A program made the translations under genes and the position numbers. Of a stretch of DNA of 64,000 nt, positions 8,046 to 17,625 are shown piece by piece. The stretch is from contig NZ_MQWC01000004.1 in NCBI RefSeq assembly GCF_002954405.1, positions 2,283,909 through 2,347,908 of the forward strand, read 5' to 3'. The notes under the pieces were generated by a model. The model made no database searches, was not told the DNA's origin, and saw only the letters and a list, made by a program, of their open reading frames with translations. The stretch's first letter is position 1; each line of letters begins with the position of its first letter. Origin of the DNA: Salinibacter sp. 10B. GTDB lineage: Bacteria; Bacteroidota; Rhodothermia; Rhodothermales; Salinibacteraceae.

Positions 8046-9169
8046 TCCCGCCGTCCGATGGTCAGCTGAATCTCACGGGGCTCCCCGTCTCGGAGAACGC
8101 GCATGCGCAGTGTATCGCCGGGCCGGAAGTCGTAGATGCGGGCGATGTAGTCCTCCCGCGTCTCGATGGGCGTGCCCTCAATTTCAGTAATCACATCGTA
8201 GATCTGAAGGCCGGCCGCCGCAGCGGGCGACCCAAAATCGAAGTCGTGCACGAGCACCCCGCCGCTGCGCTTCAAATTGAGCGCACGGGCAATGCGGGGC
8301 GTGACCGACACCGTGGCGAGCCCCGTGTAGTACGACCGATCGACCGCGCCCCGGTCCCGGATCTCAGACACAATGCGGGCCGCGCGCTTGGCGGGCACAG
8401 CAAAGCCGAGTCCAATGGAGCCCCCGGACTCGCTATAGATGGCGGTGTTGACCCCAATCACCTTCCCCTCGGCATTTACGAGGGGACCGCCGGAATTGCC
8501 CTGATTGACGGCCGCGTCGGTCTGGATCATGTCGCGGTAGAGCCGTCCGTCACTCTCGGCGCGCAGGTCACGACCGGTGGCACTCACCACCCCCACCGAG
8601 ACAGAGGGCTGCGAGGCCTCGAAGAGTCCGAATGGGTTGCCGAACGCAATGACCCACTCGCCGACGATCGGGGAGGAGGTCGTGTCGAATTCGACGTACG
8701 GCAGGGCCTCCTTCGGGTCCACCTTCAGCACGGCCAGATCGGTGGCCTCGTCGCTCCCCACTCGCGTGGCCGGCATGGAGCGCCCGTCGGGAAAAAGCAC
8801 CTCAATCTCGTCCGCCGCTCCAATCACGTGCTCGTTCGTTACGACATATCCATCCGGCGACACAATGAAGCCGGATCCGGTCCCCTGCACTCGCTCCTCG
8901 CGATAGGGCGACTGGCGAAGAAAATAGCGGACATAGGCATCGTCGTAGGCGTCGAAGCGGGGATCGCGCACACGCTTCGTCTCCTCAACATTGATCGTAA
9001 CGACCGATGGCGATACTGCTTGCACCGCCCGCGTGATGGCCGTCCGGCGCGACTGGGCCACTTCTACCGTGTCCGACGTGGACCGGGCGTTCTGTGCCAC
9101 AACCCCTGCAGGCCCCACCACACTCATCGCGAAAACAACAAGGAGAATTCGAACACGCATATTGGACAT
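8042..9169 (-). CDS. HtrA/DegP-type trypsin-like serine protease with PDZ domain
   Basis: About 375 residues. The start may be the ATG at 9169 or 9160; both precede a hydrophobic signal sequence ending near AGVVAQ, so the protein is exported to the periplasm. The trypsin-like domain shows the catalytic triad: His in TNEHVIG, Asp in ATDLAVLK and Ser in GNSGGPL. One C-terminal PDZ domain follows, with GVLVHDFDFGSPAAAAGL as its binding loop region. With one PDZ it resembles DegS or a short HtrA more than the two-PDZ DegP. It probably takes part in envelope protein quality control. It is transcribed away from the LytS gene. Confidence 0.9.
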   Translation of the reverse strand: MSNMRVRILLVVFAMSVVGPAGVVAQNARSTSDTVEVAQSRRTAITRAVQAVSPSVVTINVEETKRVRDPRFDAYDDAYVRYFLRQSPYREERVQGTGSGFIVSPDGYVVTNEHVIGAADEIEVLFPDGRSMPATRVGSDEATDLAVLKVDPKEALPYVEFDTTSSPIVGEWVIAFGNPFGLFEASQPSVSVGVVSATGRDLRAESDGRLYRDMIQTDAAVNQGNSGGPLVNAEGKVIGVNTAIYSESGGSIGLGFAVPAKRAARIVSEIRDRGAVDRSYYTGLATVSVTPRIARALNLKRSGGVLVHDFDFGSPAAAAGLQIYDVITEIEGTPIETREDYIARIYDFRPGDTLRMRVLRDGEPREIQLTIGRRE

Positions 9170-9485
9170 TCCCTCTAGCAAGCTGATTTCATTTCAAGCG
9201 CTGTCTCCCTCTTGGACACCGACTGCCTCTCCCAATCGGCCGCCCGTCCCAAATTGAGAACCGCGGTCCAAGGCATGTTTTTCATAACGCAGGCGTGCCA
9301 TTCGTCGCCTGCCTTGAACCCTGTGCACCTGTGCACTTCTATGAGAGAACTGCGTTCATCGAAAGACCCGTATCCGGAACTGCCGGCGCTATACGTGGAT
9401 TTTGGGAAAACCTCGGAATACTTATTCCTCCTCCGGCCTCCGGTACGCCTCCTTCGCCTTCCCAACCCTCGTCTCCTTTGACGAC
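9170..9485. other. Intergenic region between divergent htrA-like and lytS-like genes
   Basis: This is the shared upstream region of two divergent genes. I see no gene or clear repeat in it. If the histidine kinase uses the upstream ATG at 9402, the non-coding part is shorter. Confidence 0.5.
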
Positions 9486-10676
9486 GTGACTACGGAACGT
9501 TCAATCCCCAATTGGCCGAGCCGGTCCGAATGGGGCATTATTGTCGCCTTTTGGGGCACCTTTGCGCTCATCTCGATTGGCCAGGGATTCATTGGGGAAC
9601 ACGCGGGCCATTTTCACTGGACCGACGCCCTCGGCGATCTCCTCGAATACGGCGCCTGGACCCTCATTACCCCGTTCGTCTTCTGGTTCGTGGGAACCGT
9701 TCCCGTTATCGAGATGCTCTCCGACGACACGATGCGGGCCGTACGAAACGTGGGCCTGCACACGATAACGGGCCTCGCCACGGCCATTCTGGTCGACGTT
9801 AGTGAAGACCTCTTCGGGCTCCACATGGGCCCGTCTCCTCCCGGAGCCTCCGCCGGCTCTCCCCCCACCATCCTCCAGCAGATTCAAAACCTCTGGTTTC
9901 TGGACGAATTGGGGATCTATCTCATCGTGCTGATGGCCGGATTCGCCCGAATCTACTATCTACAGAAGAAGAAGCAACAAGAGGAGGCCGAGCGACTGGA
10001 GGAGCGGGCCGAATCGCTAGAGGCGCAGCTTACGGAGGCCCGGCTGGAGGCCCTCCGCATGCAGCTCAACCCTCACTTTCTCTTCAACACGCTGCATGCA
10101 GTAAGCACTCTTGTGGACCGCGACCCTAGCGGGGTGCGACGCATGATCGCTCGCCTCAGCGAGTTGTTGCGACACGTGCTCGACGAGGATGCACCGCAAG
10201 AGGTCCCCCTCTCTCAGGAACTCGACTTTTTGAACGACTACCTCGACATTCAAACCATTCGCTTTCAGGGGGAACTCGACACCGAGATCGACGTCCCCTC
10301 CGAGCTACACGAGGCACAGGTGCCGAATCTCATTCTCCAGCCCGTAGTTGAGAATGCCATCAAGCACGGGGCAAGCCAGGTCCGCGGCGTCGGTCGCATC
10401 GAAATTCACGGCCGACGGGAGGACGATCGGCTCGTGCTCTCGGTACGGGACAACGGGCCGGGACTGCCGCCTTCGCAGGAGGACGGGCTGGGGCTCCGAA
10501 ACGTACGCGCCCGGCTGCAGGAACTCTACGGCGAGAATCAGTCCCTTCGCCTGGAATCAGATCCGGACAAGGGCACCCACGCGATCCTCGAGATTCCGTA
10601 CCACTCCAGCACGGCCCTCTACACCGCCGAGGGCGAGTCGACTCTCACCGCCGCCTTGCCCTCCTCCGTCGAGTAG
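9486..10676 (+). CDS. LytS/YehU-type sensor histidine kinase
   Basis: 396 residues from a GTG at 9486; an upstream ATG at 9402 in the same frame is the alternative. Four hydrophobic segments occupy roughly residues 20-150, then a coiled-coil linker rich in Glu and Arg, then the His_kinase domain with the phosphoacceptor region QLNPHFLFNTLHAV and an HATPase domain with the N box VVENAIKHG and the G box DNGPGLP. This is the layout of the LytS/YehU family, which partners LytTR response regulators. The cognate regulator begins 24 bp downstream in the same direction. The sensed signal is unknown. Confidence 0.9.
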   Translation: MTTERSIPNWPSRSEWGIIVAFWGTFALISIGQGFIGEHAGHFHWTDALGDLLEYGAWTLITPFVFWFVGTVPVIEMLSDDTMRAVRNVGLHTITGLATAILVDVSEDLFGLHMGPSPPGASAGSPPTILQQIQNLWFLDELGIYLIVLMAGFARIYYLQKKKQQEEAERLEERAESLEAQLTEARLEALRMQLNPHFLFNTLHAVSTLVDRDPSGVRRMIARLSELLRHVLDEDAPQEVPLSQELDFLNDYLDIQTIRFQGELDTEIDVPSELHEAQVPNLILQPVVENAIKHGASQVRGVGRIEIHGRREDDRLVLSVRDNGPGLPPSQEDGLGLRNVRARLQELYGENQSLRLESDPDKGTHAILEIPYHSSTALYTAEGESTLTAALPSSVE

Positions 10677-10700
10677 TCTTGCTCATTACGCAACCGGCCC

Positions 10701-11531
10701 ATGCCTGCCTCCAACGTCCCGATTCGAACCCTCATTGTCGACGACGAACCGCTGGCCCGCGAGCGCCTGCGCGGCTTGCTGGACGACCGTTCGGACGTGC
10801 GCGTCGTCGGTGAAGCCGAGGATGGACTCGATGCGGCCGAAGCGATCCGCGAGCAGGAGCCCGACCTTGTCTTCCTTGACGTGCAAATGCCGGGAATGAA
10901 CGGCATTGACGTGATCGAAGAGGTGGGACGGGAGCACATGCCGGTCACGGTTTTCGTGACGGCCTACGACCAGTACGCAATTAAGGCTTTCGACCTGGCC
11001 GCTGTCGATTATTTGCTCAAGCCGTTCGATGACGAGCGGTTCGAGCAGGCCTTTGCCCGAGCCCGTGACCGGATTGTGGACCAGGACGCCGATGCCATCT
11101 CACGCCGCCTACTGCGACTCCTTCAGGAGAAGGACCCCTCCCTCCTGGAAGAGGAGAAAGAAAAGACGTCGGACGAGCCGTACCTGGAACGAATTGCCGT
11201 GCAGGGACGCGGGAAGGCCCGGATCGTCTCGGTCGACGACATCACGCACATCACGGCCGACGGCTCCTACGCAGAGCTTCACACCGCAGACGGCACGCAC
11301 GTCATTCGCGAGCGAATGAAGGCCCTTGCCTCCCGCCTCGACCCAGAGGAATTCGTGCGCGTGCACCGTTCGGCCATCGTTCATCTCGATGAGGTGGAAA
11401 TGATTCTGCGGAGTGGTGGCGGCAACTATGCCGTGCGGCTCGAAGACGGGACGACCCTCAGTGTGAGTCGGGGGCGCATTGAAGAGTTACAGGACCGCCT
11501 CGGGGTGGATGTGGTGCAGCGGGATGGATAG
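10701..11531 (+). CDS. LytTR-family response regulator
   Basis: 276 residues. The N-terminal receiver domain has the acidic pair at residues 14-15 (IVDDEP), the phosphoacceptor Asp at residue 60 (VFLDVQMPG) and the conserved Lys in LLKPF. The C-terminal 100 residues form a LytTR DNA-binding domain, with VHRSAIVHLDEV as a recognisable core and a final SRGRIEEL segment. It directly follows the LytS-type kinase gene and is almost certainly its partner. Targets are not evident. Confidence 0.92.
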   Translation: MPASNVPIRTLIVDDEPLARERLRGLLDDRSDVRVVGEAEDGLDAAEAIREQEPDLVFLDVQMPGMNGIDVIEEVGREHMPVTVFVTAYDQYAIKAFDLAAVDYLLKPFDDERFEQAFARARDRIVDQDADAISRRLLRLLQEKDPSLLEEEKEKTSDEPYLERIAVQGRGKARIVSVDDITHITADGSYAELHTADGTHVIRERMKALASRLDPEEFVRVHRSAIVHLDEVEMILRSGGGNYAVRLEDGTTLSVSRGRIEELQDRLGVDVVQRDG

Positions 11532-11589
11532 GGGACTACCCCATTCGTGTGCAGTGACTTCGAGTCCCCTTCATCGATATAATCCCTGT

Positions 11590-11693
11590 TGAGAAGCGAA
11601 AGGCGAAGGGCGAACGACACCGTGCGGCCATTCGATACACGCCCCTCGCTCTTCGTCCCTCCCCTCTCGCCCTTCTCTCTTCGCCCCTCGCCA
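11590..11693. repeat. Purine-rich imperfect inverted repeat between convergent genes
   Basis: The left arm is a GCGAAAGGCGAAGGGCGAA-type stretch at 11596-11614. The right arm, TCGCCCTTCTCTCTTCGCCC and onward near 11667-11692, is its imperfect complement. The pair lies between the LytTR regulator and the photolyase, which converge, and could act as a bidirectional transcription end, though no T-tract is present. Confidence 0.4.
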
Positions 11694-13175
11694 CTACCCT
11701 CGGCTGCCGTGCCGCTCCAGGATGGTCTCGGCCTGTGTCTGAATCTCCGGCCGCTCGCGAAACGACCGAATCGTCTCTTGCGCGTGATGATAGGCCTCAA
11801 GATGATCGACGACCCGCTCGGGATAGTCGTCCCCAATCACACATCCCACGGCCTGCTGCTCGATGGGTGACATCTGCCAGGGCTCGTGGACGTAGGCATC
11901 GGTCTCCAGGTGAGATAGCTCCGGCACCCAGCGGCGAATGAACGTGCCTTCCGGGTCGTGCTCTTTGCCCTGCTTCACGGGATTATAGATGCGGATCTGG
12001 TTGATGCCGGTGGTGCCCGATTGCATTTGCACCTGCGGGTAGTGAATGCCGGGCACGTAATCGGCCATGAGGCCGCCGTAGGTGGGGGCGAAGCGGCGCC
12101 AGTCGAGCCAGCAGTCGTACGCGGCAAACGAGCACAGCATGGCCCGCATCCGGAAGTTGAGCCAGCCGGTGGTGCGGAGACAACGCATGCAGGCATCGAC
12201 CATGGGAAATCCCGTCCGGCCGTGGAGCCACTGTTCGTAGAGGGCTGAATCCCAATCGTTCTTCCGGAGCGCGTCGAAGGCCGGAATGTAGCTCTCGTGC
12301 TCGATGCGAGGGGCATCCTCCAGCTTCTGTGTGAAGTGGCTGTGCCAGTGGAGGCGGCTGTCGAAGCTGTCAAGGGCTTGGCGCCAATCGGTGGCGGCCG
12401 GGTCGCGGCGCTCGTCCAGTTCGGCCCGCCGCTGTCGCAGCTCGTACACCACCCGTCGCAGGCTGATGGTGCCGAAGGCGAGGTGCACCGACATCCGCGA
12501 ACAGGCCCTCTCTCCCGTAAGCGGGCTCGACATGGCACGCCGATAGTTCTGTCCCCGCTTGCGCAGAAAGGCGTCGAGCGTGCGGTGGGCCTCCGCCTCC
12601 CCGATCCGCTGAAGAGCAGTAGTGGACGGCCGCAGCCCGAGCTCGGCGTGCGAGGGCATCGGGCCCGGTTCTATGCCGTCCACCGGCGTCAGAGCATCCG
12701 GCGGATAAACGAGCGGGCGGCGCATGGCGTTCTCCCAGTGATTGGCCCAGTCGTCGCGGTCGTGCGGCCCCCGAACGACGCCCCGGCACGGGATTTCCGT
12801 GAAGCGAATGCCCTGCTCCTCGGCCCAGGCACGAACCCGACGGTCGCGCTCGAACGTCCGCCCGTTGCCGACTTCTTCGTGCGCCCAGAGCCTCAAGGGC
12901 CCGACCTGTCGTCGCAGCGCCTCCAGCACCTCCGGCATCTCGCCACAGCGCACCACGAGCGGCTGCCCCCGCTTTGCAAGACGGGCACGCAGTTCGATGA
13001 GGGCCTCGCGGATGAGCGTCCAGTGTCGTGAGCGGTAGTCGTCCGCCGCCGTAATCGACGGCTCGGCCACGTAGAGCGGCAGGACCGGTCCCCGCTCCGC
13101 GGCCCGGGCCAGCGGACGATGATCGTCCACCCGCAGATCCCGCTTGTACCAGACGACCTGGACCGGGTCGGGCAT
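11694..13175 (-). CDS. Cryptochrome/deoxyribodipyrimidine photolyase family protein
   Basis: 493 residues from the ATG at 13175. Frame sequence further upstream is Arg-rich, overlaps the Nudix gene and lacks motifs. The N-terminal alpha/beta domain starts QVVWYKRDLRVDDHRPL, the classic photolyase opening. The C-terminal helical FAD-binding domain contains HFTQKLED, GRTGFPMVDACMR, TGWLNFRMRAML and DYVPGIHYPQ, with Trp residues in the TGW and DWRRF segments that may serve in electron transfer. Length fits the family. It should repair UV-induced pyrimidine dimers or act as a blue-light sensor; sequence alone does not decide. A Nudix gene lies upstream on the same strand. Confidence 0.9.
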   Translation of the reverse strand: MPDPVQVVWYKRDLRVDDHRPLARAAERGPVLPLYVAEPSITAADDYRSRHWTLIREALIELRARLAKRGQPLVVRCGEMPEVLEALRRQVGPLRLWAHEEVGNGRTFERDRRVRAWAEEQGIRFTEIPCRGVVRGPHDRDDWANHWENAMRRPLVYPPDALTPVDGIEPGPMPSHAELGLRPSTTALQRIGEAEAHRTLDAFLRKRGQNYRRAMSSPLTGERACSRMSVHLAFGTISLRRVVYELRQRRAELDERRDPAATDWRQALDSFDSRLHWHSHFTQKLEDAPRIEHESYIPAFDALRKNDWDSALYEQWLHGRTGFPMVDACMRCLRTTGWLNFRMRAMLCSFAAYDCWLDWRRFAPTYGGLMADYVPGIHYPQVQMQSGTTGINQIRIYNPVKQGKEHDPEGTFIRRWVPELSHLETDAYVHEPWQMSPIEQQAVGCVIGDDYPERVVDHLEAYHHAQETIRSFRERPEIQTQAETILERHGSRG

Positions 13176-13257
13176 GGACGAGGCAGAGGCAGTTCGGACG
13201 AGCACCGGTACAGTTCTACCGCCCACCCCATCGCCCGATTCCATCGATTCGCACTCG

Positions 13258-13695
13258 TTACGGCATCGTCGACGCCCACCACGGTGCCTCTGCGGCCGAT
13301 TCCCCGGCGAGAAGGGTGCGGAGCGGCGCCGGCTGAAGGTGGACCTCGCCGAGCGCATCCGCCGGGGCCCACGCGAACGAGAGGTAGCCCTCCTGCGCCG
13401 CCGGGGCCGTGCCGGACGGAAGCGCCGGGGCCTCCACGGCGAAGCAGTGGTTGAGCTCGTACTGCGGCTCCCCGTCCCGGTGCCACCGATGCTCCACGGC
13501 GCCCCGGTATGCCCCCACGATCGACTCCACACCCAACTCCTCCCGCAACTCGCGCCGGAGGCATCCCGTCAGTCCCTCGCCGTTCTCTACGTGCCCGCCC
13601 GGCAGAAAGGTGTGCGACTGCCCTTTCGCCTGAACGACGAGGACTCTATCGTCTCGGCGGATGACGGCGCGGGCAAGGAGGTGGGTAGTGGACAT
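13258..13695 (-). CDS. Nudix hydrolase
   Basis: 145 residues. A complete Nudix box is present near residues 33-55 (GHVENGE followed by RRELREELGV), matching the G-x5-E-x7-R-E-U-x-E-E-x-G-U consensus that binds the metal needed to hydrolyse nucleoside diphosphate-linked substrates. The substrate is not predictable. It ends 83 bp upstream of the photolyase start and is read in the same direction, so a joint role in nucleotide or DNA damage metabolism is possible but speculative. Confidence 0.9.
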   Translation of the reverse strand: MSTTHLLARAVIRRDDRVLVVQAKGQSHTFLPGGHVENGEGLTGCLRRELREELGVESIVGAYRGAVEHRWHRDGEPQYELNHCFAVEAPALPSGTAPAAQEGYLSFAWAPADALGEVHLQPAPLRTLLAGESAAEAPWWASTMP

Positions 13696-13878
13696 GTGAA
13701 TGCGGACGGGAGTGAGAATGAACGGAAATATCGTGCTCTATCCGCAGGAGCGTGCCGTTCGTTCCCCCTTCGCCCTGGATTCACGCTTAAGAGCGTTTGG
13801 GGAAATGGCATTTCTTCTCTCCCTTCGCCTTCGCATCTTTCAGGCCCGCGAATCGCACACGCACACTTCCCGCTTCTT

Positions 13879-15462
13879 ATGAGCGACGCCGATCCCATTT
13901 TGCTGGAGCTGTACCGCCACCGGTTCGAGGGCGTGGCCGATGAAATGGGCGGAACGCTCCAGCGTACCAGCTACTCGCCCAACATCAAGGAGCGTCTCGA
14001 CTTCTCCTGTGCGGTCTTCGACGAGGAGGGCCGCCTCGTGGCGCAGGCCGCCCACATCCCCGTCCACCTCGGCGCCATGCCCGCCAGCGTGGCCGCCGCC
14101 CTGGAAAGCGTGGACGCCTGGGCCCCCGGCGACATCGTGATCCTCAACGACCCGTACGAGGGGGGCACGCACCTCCCGGACGTCACGATGGTCTCACCAG
14201 TCTTTGTGGCGAACAACGACACGCCAACATTCTTTGCGGCCAGCCGCGCACACCATGCCGACGTGGGGGGCATGACGCCGGGCTCGCTCCCGCTGGCGAC
14301 AGAGCTGGTGCAGGAGGGCCTCGTCATTCCCCCGGTCAAGCTGTACGAAGAAGGCTCCCCAAACGAGAGCGTCCTGCGGCTCCTCCTCCGCAACGTCCGT
14401 ACGCCGGAGGAGCGGCGCGGCGACCTGTCGGCCCAGCGCGCAGCTCACGCCGTGGGCGAGCGGCGCCTTCAGGATCTCGCGGCAACGCATGGCGCCGAAG
14501 AAGTCACGGCCTACGCCCATCATCTGCAGACCTACAGCGAGCGTAGAGTCCGTGCGGCCCTGGCCGAGTGGCCGAACGGCACCTATGCATTCGAGGACAC
14601 GCTGGAGCTGGCCGACGACACGTCCGCCACGATTCGCGTCACTGCCATGATCGGGGAAACATCCGTGGCGTTTGATTTTGACGGAACGGATCCGGCGGAC
14701 GATGGCAACCTGAACGCCGTGCTGCCCATCACCGAATCCGCCTGCTACTACGCGGTGCAGGGCCTCGTGGGCAGCGACATGCCGATGAATGCTGGGAGCC
14801 TCGTGCCCGTGTCGGTACACGCCCCTGAGGGATCCATCGTCAACGCCGATCCCCCACACGCGGTAGCCGGGGGCAACGTCGAAACCTCGCAGCGCATCGT
14901 GGACACGGTACTCGGCGCGCTCGCGGAGGCCCTTCCCACTCGGGTCCCTGCCGCCGGTCAGGGCACGATGAACAACGTTACGATTGGGGGGACTCGTGCG
15001 GACGGCTCCTCGTTTGCCTACTACGAAACGATTGGGGGCGGAATGGGCGCGAGTGCCGAAGCAGATGGCCTCAGCGGCGTGCACGTACACATGACGAACA
15101 CGCTCAATACGCCCATTGAGGCACTGGAGCAGGCGTATCCGTTTCGGGTCGTCGCCTATCGGCTCCGCGACGGAAGCGGGGGCGGGGGCAAGCACCGAGG
15201 CGGCGACGGGCTCGTGCGGGAGTACGAGGTGCTGGTGCCCGTCACCGTGACCATGCTCAGCACGCGCCGAACGGAGGGACCGTGGGGACGCGACGGCGGT
15301 GACCCAGGCGCGCCCGGCCGCAACGTCCTCGTGCATCCCAACGGCCAGGAAGAGGTATTGCCCGCTCACTTCTCCCGGCGTCTTCCCGTGGGCAGCCGTC
15401 TCCGCATCGAAACGCCGGGCGGTGGGGGATTTGGGCAACCGTACGCTGGAAGCTCAAATTAG
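13879..15462 (+). CDS. Hydantoinase B/oxoprolinase-family protein (HyuB)
   Basis: 527 residues from the ATG at 13879; in-frame sequence before it is antisense to the Nudix gene and is rejected. The protein starts with the usual LELYRHRFEGVADEMG, then SPNIKERLDFSCAVFDEEG, HIPVHLGAMP, NDPYEGGTHLPDV and a Gly-rich C-terminus (GGGGFGQP), all typical of the B subunit of ATP-dependent N-methylhydantoinase, oxoprolinase and acetophenone carboxylase enzymes. Those enzymes normally need an A subunit (HyuA), which is absent on either side. It may pair with a subunit encoded elsewhere. No Shine-Dalgarno sequence precedes the start. Confidence 0.88.
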   Translation: MSDADPILLELYRHRFEGVADEMGGTLQRTSYSPNIKERLDFSCAVFDEEGRLVAQAAHIPVHLGAMPASVAAALESVDAWAPGDIVILNDPYEGGTHLPDVTMVSPVFVANNDTPTFFAASRAHHADVGGMTPGSLPLATELVQEGLVIPPVKLYEEGSPNESVLRLLLRNVRTPEERRGDLSAQRAAHAVGERRLQDLAATHGAEEVTAYAHHLQTYSERRVRAALAEWPNGTYAFEDTLELADDTSATIRVTAMIGETSVAFDFDGTDPADDGNLNAVLPITESACYYAVQGLVGSDMPMNAGSLVPVSVHAPEGSIVNADPPHAVAGGNVETSQRIVDTVLGALAEALPTRVPAAGQGTMNNVTIGGTRADGSSFAYYETIGGGMGASAEADGLSGVHVHMTNTLNTPIEALEQAYPFRVVAYRLRDGSGGGGKHRGGDGLVREYEVLVPVTVTMLSTRRTEGPWGRDGGDPGAPGRNVLVHPNGQEEVLPAHFSRRLPVGSRLRIETPGGGGFGQPYAGSSN

Positions 15463-15511
15463 CCGACGACCGCTCGCATGCCGCTGCTCTTCCGGATGTG
15501 CGATGAGGGAC

Positions 15512-15632
15512 GTGCGTGTGGGAGTGGGGAGGAGCCGTTGGTTCTGCTGAACTGTCCCCCATGTTGCCGGTCTCTTCTGTTACCTGTGTCCCCGGGTGCC
15601 CCCCCCATACGCCCACACTCCCAGACGCACAC
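15512..15632. repeat. Imperfect long inverted repeat
   Basis: The left arm GTGCGTGTGGGAGTGGGG at about 15512-15529 and the right arm around 15606-15632 are near-complementary, separated by about 75 bp. It lies between the convergent HyuB and 5'-nucleotidase genes. It could fold as a large hairpin at the transcript ends. Confidence 0.45.
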
Positions 15633-15693
15633 AGATTAGGTCGATTTCGCCAGACAGCCCCTCTCCTTGAATCAAAGCCCTTTCTGTCCTGCC

Positions 15694-17187
15694 CTACCCC
15701 CGCTCCTTGGCTGTTGTCTCGTCCCACTCATAGCCAGAGGTGAGGGAGGAGTACTTCGGCTCCCGCTCAGCGGCCTCGTCGTGAGGCAGGCTGCCACGAT
15801 GCGAGCGCAGGTACGTGAAGGGGGTATGGTGGAGGAAATTCGACACGCGGCCCGTGTAGACGTCCGCGTAGCGCTCCACCTGCCGTGCGAATAGACTCTT
15901 GTCCTTGCCGGTGCGCATGAGGGGCCCCCAGTTCTCGTTCACGAGGCGGCTCGATTCCTTGGCGAGAGGAGCAATGCGCTCATCGAGCGCCGTGAGGCGG
16001 GTGCGGAGCGTTTGCATCTCTTCTTCCAGCGTCTTCGCATCCGGCCCGTTCGGGCCGCCGTAGTCCTTCTTGAGACGCTGCCGCTGCAGCCGCTTGGCCG
16101 AGAACTCCGCTTCCAGCTGCTCCTTCTTTTCCATGAGTCCCGACAACTGATCCTGCTTCTCGGCAAAGGCCTGAAACTCTTCAATTTCGGTCTCCAGTTC
16201 GCGCACCACAAGCGCCGTGCGCCAGCGCAGCACCTTCTTCGAAACGTTGACGTCGACGAAGAGGTGATCTCCCACGTAGAGAATCTCCTCGCCCCGTAGG
16301 CCCAGACTTTCCTCTACCAGCGGCGCATTGGCTCCTACGTAAACGTGCCCCTCTTCCAGCGGCCCATTCTTGTGCTCGCGTAGGAGTCCGTCTTCGCTCT
16401 CCACCCGAAACGCAGGCATGCGCACCGAGAAGAAATCCGGCTTGCGGGCGCCCACAATCGATAGATCGAAGAGATCACGCCACGTCATGCCCTCCGGCAG
16501 GAAGTCATTGAAGGCATACTCCAACATCGGGCGGGCATAGTCCCACTCCGAGTTGGTAATGAGCAACACCTTCTTACCAGCGCGCTTCTGATCGAGCAGC
16601 GTGAGCGGCATCTCCGGGTCCAGGTTCACGAAGCGCCCCGGGTTGTTCACAATCTTCTCTTTGAGGCGCCCCTCCATGTGCGCCTCGTCAAGCGTCTGCT
16701 GTACCTCCTCGAAAAGGTCGGCGTAGCCCATTGAACTGCCCAATTTATTGGCGTCGAGCAGGTCGACGAGCTGCATGTACATACAGGCCGACGAGATGGA
16801 AAAGAGGGTATTCAGAAAGTGCCATCGATCCTCCCCCAGATCAACCAGGGTCCGCTGATATACTTCTCGCTGTCGATCAAAATTGAGGGGTTCGGTCCCG
16901 TGAAAGGCCCGCTTCACGTACCCAAAGCGGTTGGCCTTTACGACATTGCCGTGCTCGGTATCGAGCACGAGCCCCCGAATGACGAGATCAGGATCAAAAG
17001 CAAGGTCCTCCACCGGCCAGCCCTTTGCCAGCAGTCCCTCTTTGATGAAGCTGTATGCCCGCTGCTCCCACTCGCGCATGTGGTAGTGAACGAGCGTGTA
17101 GTCCATGTCATATCCGATGGCCCGGATGCCACGCAGGTTGAGCGTGCGGTTGCAGAAGAGCCCGCGAGCGGGATCAATCGATTCCAT
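15694..17187 (-). CDS. HAD-IG family 5'-nucleotidase (cytosolic type II-like)
   Basis: 497 residues. The haloacid dehalogenase motif I is GYDMDYTL with Asp27 and Asp29 as nucleophile and acid/base. Motif II is probably the Thr/Ser in LLITNSEWDYA, and motif III/IV lies in EEILYVGDHLFVDV. A helical, Lys/Glu-rich segment of about 90 residues follows near residues 340-430, as in the HAD-IG purine 5'-nucleotidase family. The enzyme should dephosphorylate nucleoside monophosphates in the cytoplasm. The ATG at 17187 gives the expected short N-terminus. It is monocistronic and faces away from the Wzi-family gene. Confidence 0.88.
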   Translation of the reverse strand: MESIDPARGLFCNRTLNLRGIRAIGYDMDYTLVHYHMREWEQRAYSFIKEGLLAKGWPVEDLAFDPDLVIRGLVLDTEHGNVVKANRFGYVKRAFHGTEPLNFDRQREVYQRTLVDLGEDRWHFLNTLFSISSACMYMQLVDLLDANKLGSSMGYADLFEEVQQTLDEAHMEGRLKEKIVNNPGRFVNLDPEMPLTLLDQKRAGKKVLLITNSEWDYARPMLEYAFNDFLPEGMTWRDLFDLSIVGARKPDFFSVRMPAFRVESEDGLLREHKNGPLEEGHVYVGANAPLVEESLGLRGEEILYVGDHLFVDVNVSKKVLRWRTALVVRELETEIEEFQAFAEKQDQLSGLMEKKEQLEAEFSAKRLQRQRLKKDYGGPNGPDAKTLEEEMQTLRTRLTALDERIAPLAKESSRLVNENWGPLMRTGKDKSLFARQVERYADVYTGRVSNFLHHTPFTYLRSHRGSLPHDEAAEREPKYSSLTSGYEWDETTAKERG

Positions 17188-17625
17188 AGAGCAGAAGGGA
17201 TGTGCCGAGTTTCGTTGAGGAGTTTGGGTAAACGGGCCGAGCTCGGGATTGCTTCGTTATGAACCCGTTCGACCTCCTGTGGCTCTCCCGAGTGGAGTCG
17301 GAAGACCGAATCAGAATGCCTACTGAAGATGCTGGCGGAGGGTGAAAGCGTGAAGGTGCGAACGTTGACAGAAAACGATGTTCGGATGTCGAAGGCGGAT
17401 GATACCCTGCAGTTACAACGGAAACGACTTGGAGGGGTGGATCGGTGAGGCGATGCATTCGTAGGACGGGCGAATTCGGGTGTACGTGATATCGACCGCC
17501 TCTGCTGACAAAACCGCATACCAGCATCGCCTAACGGACCTTCTCTACCCTTGGAATTTTCCTTTTTACGTCCACGAAGAGTCCCCGGTCCTAGCGCTCA
17601 ACCTTCCAACCTTCAACGTTCCCCC
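17188..17625. other. Divergent intergenic region
   Basis: No gene is supported in this 438-bp interval between two divergent genes. It ends with a pyrimidine-rich stretch containing TCCAACCTTCAAC at 17605-17617, a 13-mer also found in the inverted repeat between pstC and pstA near 55718. Confidence 0.5.
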
